Shown here: positions 61,861 through 64,000 of the stretch, one piece after another
Position numbering within the stretch: position 1 is the stretch's first letter
Layout of the letters: each line of letters starts with the position of its first letter
Assembly: GCA_947495685.1 (NCBI GenBank)
Contig: CANLZY010000008.1
Span: 62,001 to 126,000, forward strand
Reading direction: 5' to 3'
DNA length: 64,000 bases
From: an uncultured Tropicimonas sp.
GTDB taxonomy: Bacteria; Pseudomonadota; Alphaproteobacteria; Rhodobacterales; Rhodobacteraceae
Notes under the pieces: generated by a model
What the model was told of the DNA's origin: nothing
Database searches by the model: none
What the model saw: the letters and a program-made list of their open reading frames with translations, nothing else
Position numbers and translations under genes: made by a program

Positions 61861-62384
61861 GCACTGCCCTCAACGACGCTGGCCCCGACAAGGACGCCAC
61901 GCTCGCGGCCATGAACAAGGATCTCTCCGACAAGGGGTTCCTGGTGACATCGACGGCCGACATCATCAACTGGGCCCGGACCGGCAGCCTGCACTGGATG
62001 ACCTTCGGCCTGGCCTGTTGCGCGATCGAGATGATCCACGTCTCGATGCCCCGGTACGATCTCGAACGCTTCGGCACCGCGCCGCGGGCTTCTCCGCGGC
62101 AGTCCGACCTGATGATCGTGGCCGGCACGCTGACCAACAAGATGGCCCCGGCGCTGCGCAAGGTCTATGACCAGATGCCCGAACCGCGCTACGTGATCTC
62201 GATGGGATCCTGCGCCAACGGTGGCGGATACTACCACTACAGCTATTCTGTGGTGCGCGGCGTGGACCGGATCGTTCCGGTGGATGTCTATATCCCCGGG
62301 TGTCCGCCCACAGCGGAGGCGCTGCTGTATGGCATCCTCCAGTTGCAACGCAAGATGCGCCGCGTGGGCACGATCACCCGCTGA
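61851..62384 (+). CDS. nuoB: NADH-quinone oxidoreductase subunit B
   Basis: [80 protein letters not shown]. Confidence 0.98.
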   Translation: MGVSTALNDAGPDKDATLAAMNKDLSDKGFLVTSTADIINWARTGSLHWMTFGLACCAIEMIHVSMPRYDLERFGTAPRASPRQSDLMIVAGTLTNKMAPALRKVYDQMPEPRYVISMGSCANGGGYYHYSYSVVRGVDRIVPVDVYIPGCPPTAEALLYGILQLQRKMRRVGTITR

Positions 62385-62420
62385 TCGCAAGCCGGCAATG
62401 ACGACAAGGACGACGCTGAC

Positions 62421-63032
62421 ATGAGCGAAGCACTTCAGTTACTGGGCGAATACATCGAGACCCGCCGCCCCGATTGCGTGGTCGGCTGGCACGTCGCCCT
62501 CGGTGAGTTGACGGTCGAGATTGCCCCGGCATCGCTGGTCGGCTTTATCGAGTTCCTGCGCGCCGACAGCAGCTGCCAGTTCACCCAGATGATCGATATC
62601 ACGGGCATCGACTACCCGGAGCGCGAAAAGCGCTTCGTCGTGGTCTATCATTTCCTGTCGATGAAGCTGAACCAGCGCGTTCGCGTCAAGGCAGCGGTGC
62701 GCGAGGACGAGTCGATCGCCTCGTTGACCGGGGTGTTCCCGAACGCCAACTGGTACGAGCGCGAAGTCTTCGACATGTTCGGCGTGTTGTTTGCCGGCCA
62801 TCCCGACCTGCGCCGCATCCTCACCGACTACGGCTTCCGCGGCCATCCGCTGCGCAAGGATTTCCCGACCTCCGGGTACACCGAACTCCGCTATGACGAC
62901 GTGCGCAAGCGCGTGGTCTACGAGCCGGTGAAGCTGGTGCACGAATATCGCCAGTACGATTACCTGTCGCCCTGGGAGGGCGCCAAGTACATCCTGCCCG
63001 GGGACGAAAAGGCCGAGGAAAAACCGTCATGA
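62421..63032 (+). CDS. nuoC: NADH-quinone oxidoreductase subunit C
   Basis: [73 protein letters not shown]. Confidence 0.98.
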   Translation: MSEALQLLGEYIETRRPDCVVGWHVALGELTVEIAPASLVGFIEFLRADSSCQFTQMIDITGIDYPEREKRFVVVYHFLSMKLNQRVRVKAAVREDESIASLTGVFPNANWYEREVFDMFGVLFAGHPDLRRILTDYGFRGHPLRKDFPTSGYTELRYDDVRKRVVYEPVKLVHEYRQYDYLSPWEGAKYILPGDEKAEEKPS

Positions 63033-63457
63033 GCACGCCGCTTGCAGGCCGCTGTCTCTGTGGCGCCTGTACCTTTACCGCCGAGCCAAAACCTCAGGCG
63101 GGCGTGTGCCATTGCAGCATGTGCCGCAAGTGGTCCGGCGGGATTTTCATGGCCACCGATTGCGGTGATACGCTGCGGTTCAGCGAGGGCGCGCCAGTGC
63201 GGACGTACCGGTCCAGCGACTGGGGGCAGCGTCTGTTCTGCGAGCGTTGCGGCAGCACGCTGGCCTGGCAGACCGCCGATGGCACACATTCCAGCGTCTC
63301 GATTCAGGCGTTCGAGGATCCGGGTGCGTTCACCATCGCAACCGAGATCTTCATTGACGACAAACCGGCAAGCTATGCGCTTGCGGGCGAGACCACAAAG
63401 ATGACTGGCGCCGAGGTCATGGCCCTCTACGCGCCCCAGCCGGGAGCAGATCAATGA
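63029..63457 (+). CDS. GFA (glutathione-dependent formaldehyde-activating enzyme-like) zinc-binding family protein
   Basis: [32 protein letters not shown]...[12 protein letters not shown]. Confidence 0.92.
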   Translation: MSTPLAGRCLCGACTFTAEPKPQAGVCHCSMCRKWSGGIFMATDCGDTLRFSEGAPVRTYRSSDWGQRLFCERCGSTLAWQTADGTHSSVSIQAFEDPGAFTIATEIFIDDKPASYALAGETTKMTGAEVMALYAPQPGADQ

Positions 63458-64000
63458 TGGACGGTTCCAAAGGTTTCGACGACGCCCACACGGGCGAACA
63501 GAAGATCCGCAATTTCAACATCAACTTCGGCCCGCAGCACCCGGCTGCGCACGGGGTGTTGCGGATGGTCCTGGAGCTTGACGGCGAGATCGTCGAACGC
63601 GCCGACCCGCACATCGGCCTGCTGCATCGTGGTACCGAAAAGCTGATGGAGACGCGGACCTACCTGCAGAACGCGCCGTACCTGGACCGGCTCGACTATT
63701 CCTCGCCGATGAACCAGGAACACTCCTATTGCCTGGCGATCGAGAAGATGACCGGGGTCGAGGTTCCGCGCCGCGCCAGCCTGATCCGGGTGCTGATGGC
63801 CGAACTGTCGCGCATCGGCAACCACACCATGAACGTCACCACGCAGGCGATGGACGTTGGTGCCCTGACCCCGCCGCTGTGGGGCTTCGAGCCCGGCCGC
63901 GAGGAACTCTTCGTGTTCTTCGAACGCGCCTCGGGCGCCCGGATGCACACCAACTACTTCCGTCCCGGCGGTGTGCACCAGGACCTGACGCCCAAGCTGA
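63454..64000 (+). CDS. nuoD: NADH-quinone oxidoreductase subunit D (3' truncated by window edge)
   Basis: open frame to window end: [73 protein letters not shown]. Confidence 0.97.
   Translation, partial: MMDGSKGFDDAHTGEQKIRNFNINFGPQHPAAHGVLRMVLELDGEIVERADPHIGLLHRGTEKLMETRTYLQNAPYLDRLDYSSPMNQEHSYCLAIEKMTGVEVPRRASLIRVLMAELSRIGNHTMNVTTQAMDVGALTPPLWGFEPGREELFVFFERASGARMHTNYFRPGGVHQDLTPKL

Overview
A GC-rich (about 65% by eye) chromosomal window that looks like an alphaproteobacterium of the Rhodobacterales/Rhodobacteraceae type. This is inferred from gene content and order: nuoA-B-C-[insert]-D, paired TRAP systems and a liu/mcc leucine operon. It is densely coding, with no rRNA, tRNA, CRISPR array or transposase that I can support. 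Main blocks: Lrp/AsnC fragment; cytochrome P450; DctB/DctD two-component system with a DctPQM TRAP transporter; large RTX protein; split Fe(III) ABC transporter; tpiA; HesB/IscA-type Fe-S protein; DUF3307 + SatD-like pair; SufT-like; GGDEF-EAL protein; tgt; lon; VPLPA/PEP-CTERM protein without a usable start codon; an 8-gene minus-strand catabolic cluster (N-formylglutamate amidohydrolase-like, TRAP QMP, glutamine-synthetase-like, NTF2-like, ALDH, Fe-ADH) with a divergent RpiR regulator; Bcp peroxiredoxin; AsmA/YhdP-like; queA; GNAT; orphan membrane-anchored TAXI protein; MFS; DUF924; lpd; uvrA; exported DsrE; leucine/isovalerate operon with several inserted accessory genes; and the start of the nuo operon. 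Strongest leads: (1) a DctD that has lost the GAFTGA sigma54 loop and has a degenerate Walker A, next to two tandem TGTGCGG-N4-CCGCACA operators without an obvious sigma54 promoter; (2) a SatD-like (cyclase-like fold + HTH) / DUF3307 membrane protein pair flanked by a long nested AT-rich palindrome; (3) a TRAP-linked gamma-glutamylation-type amino-alcohol/amine pathway candidate; (4) an approximately 840-bp gene-free gap upstream of nuoA containing a 19-bp nested stem; (5) a three-copy REP-like interspersed element. All functional calls are from reading sequence and family knowledge; no searches were run.
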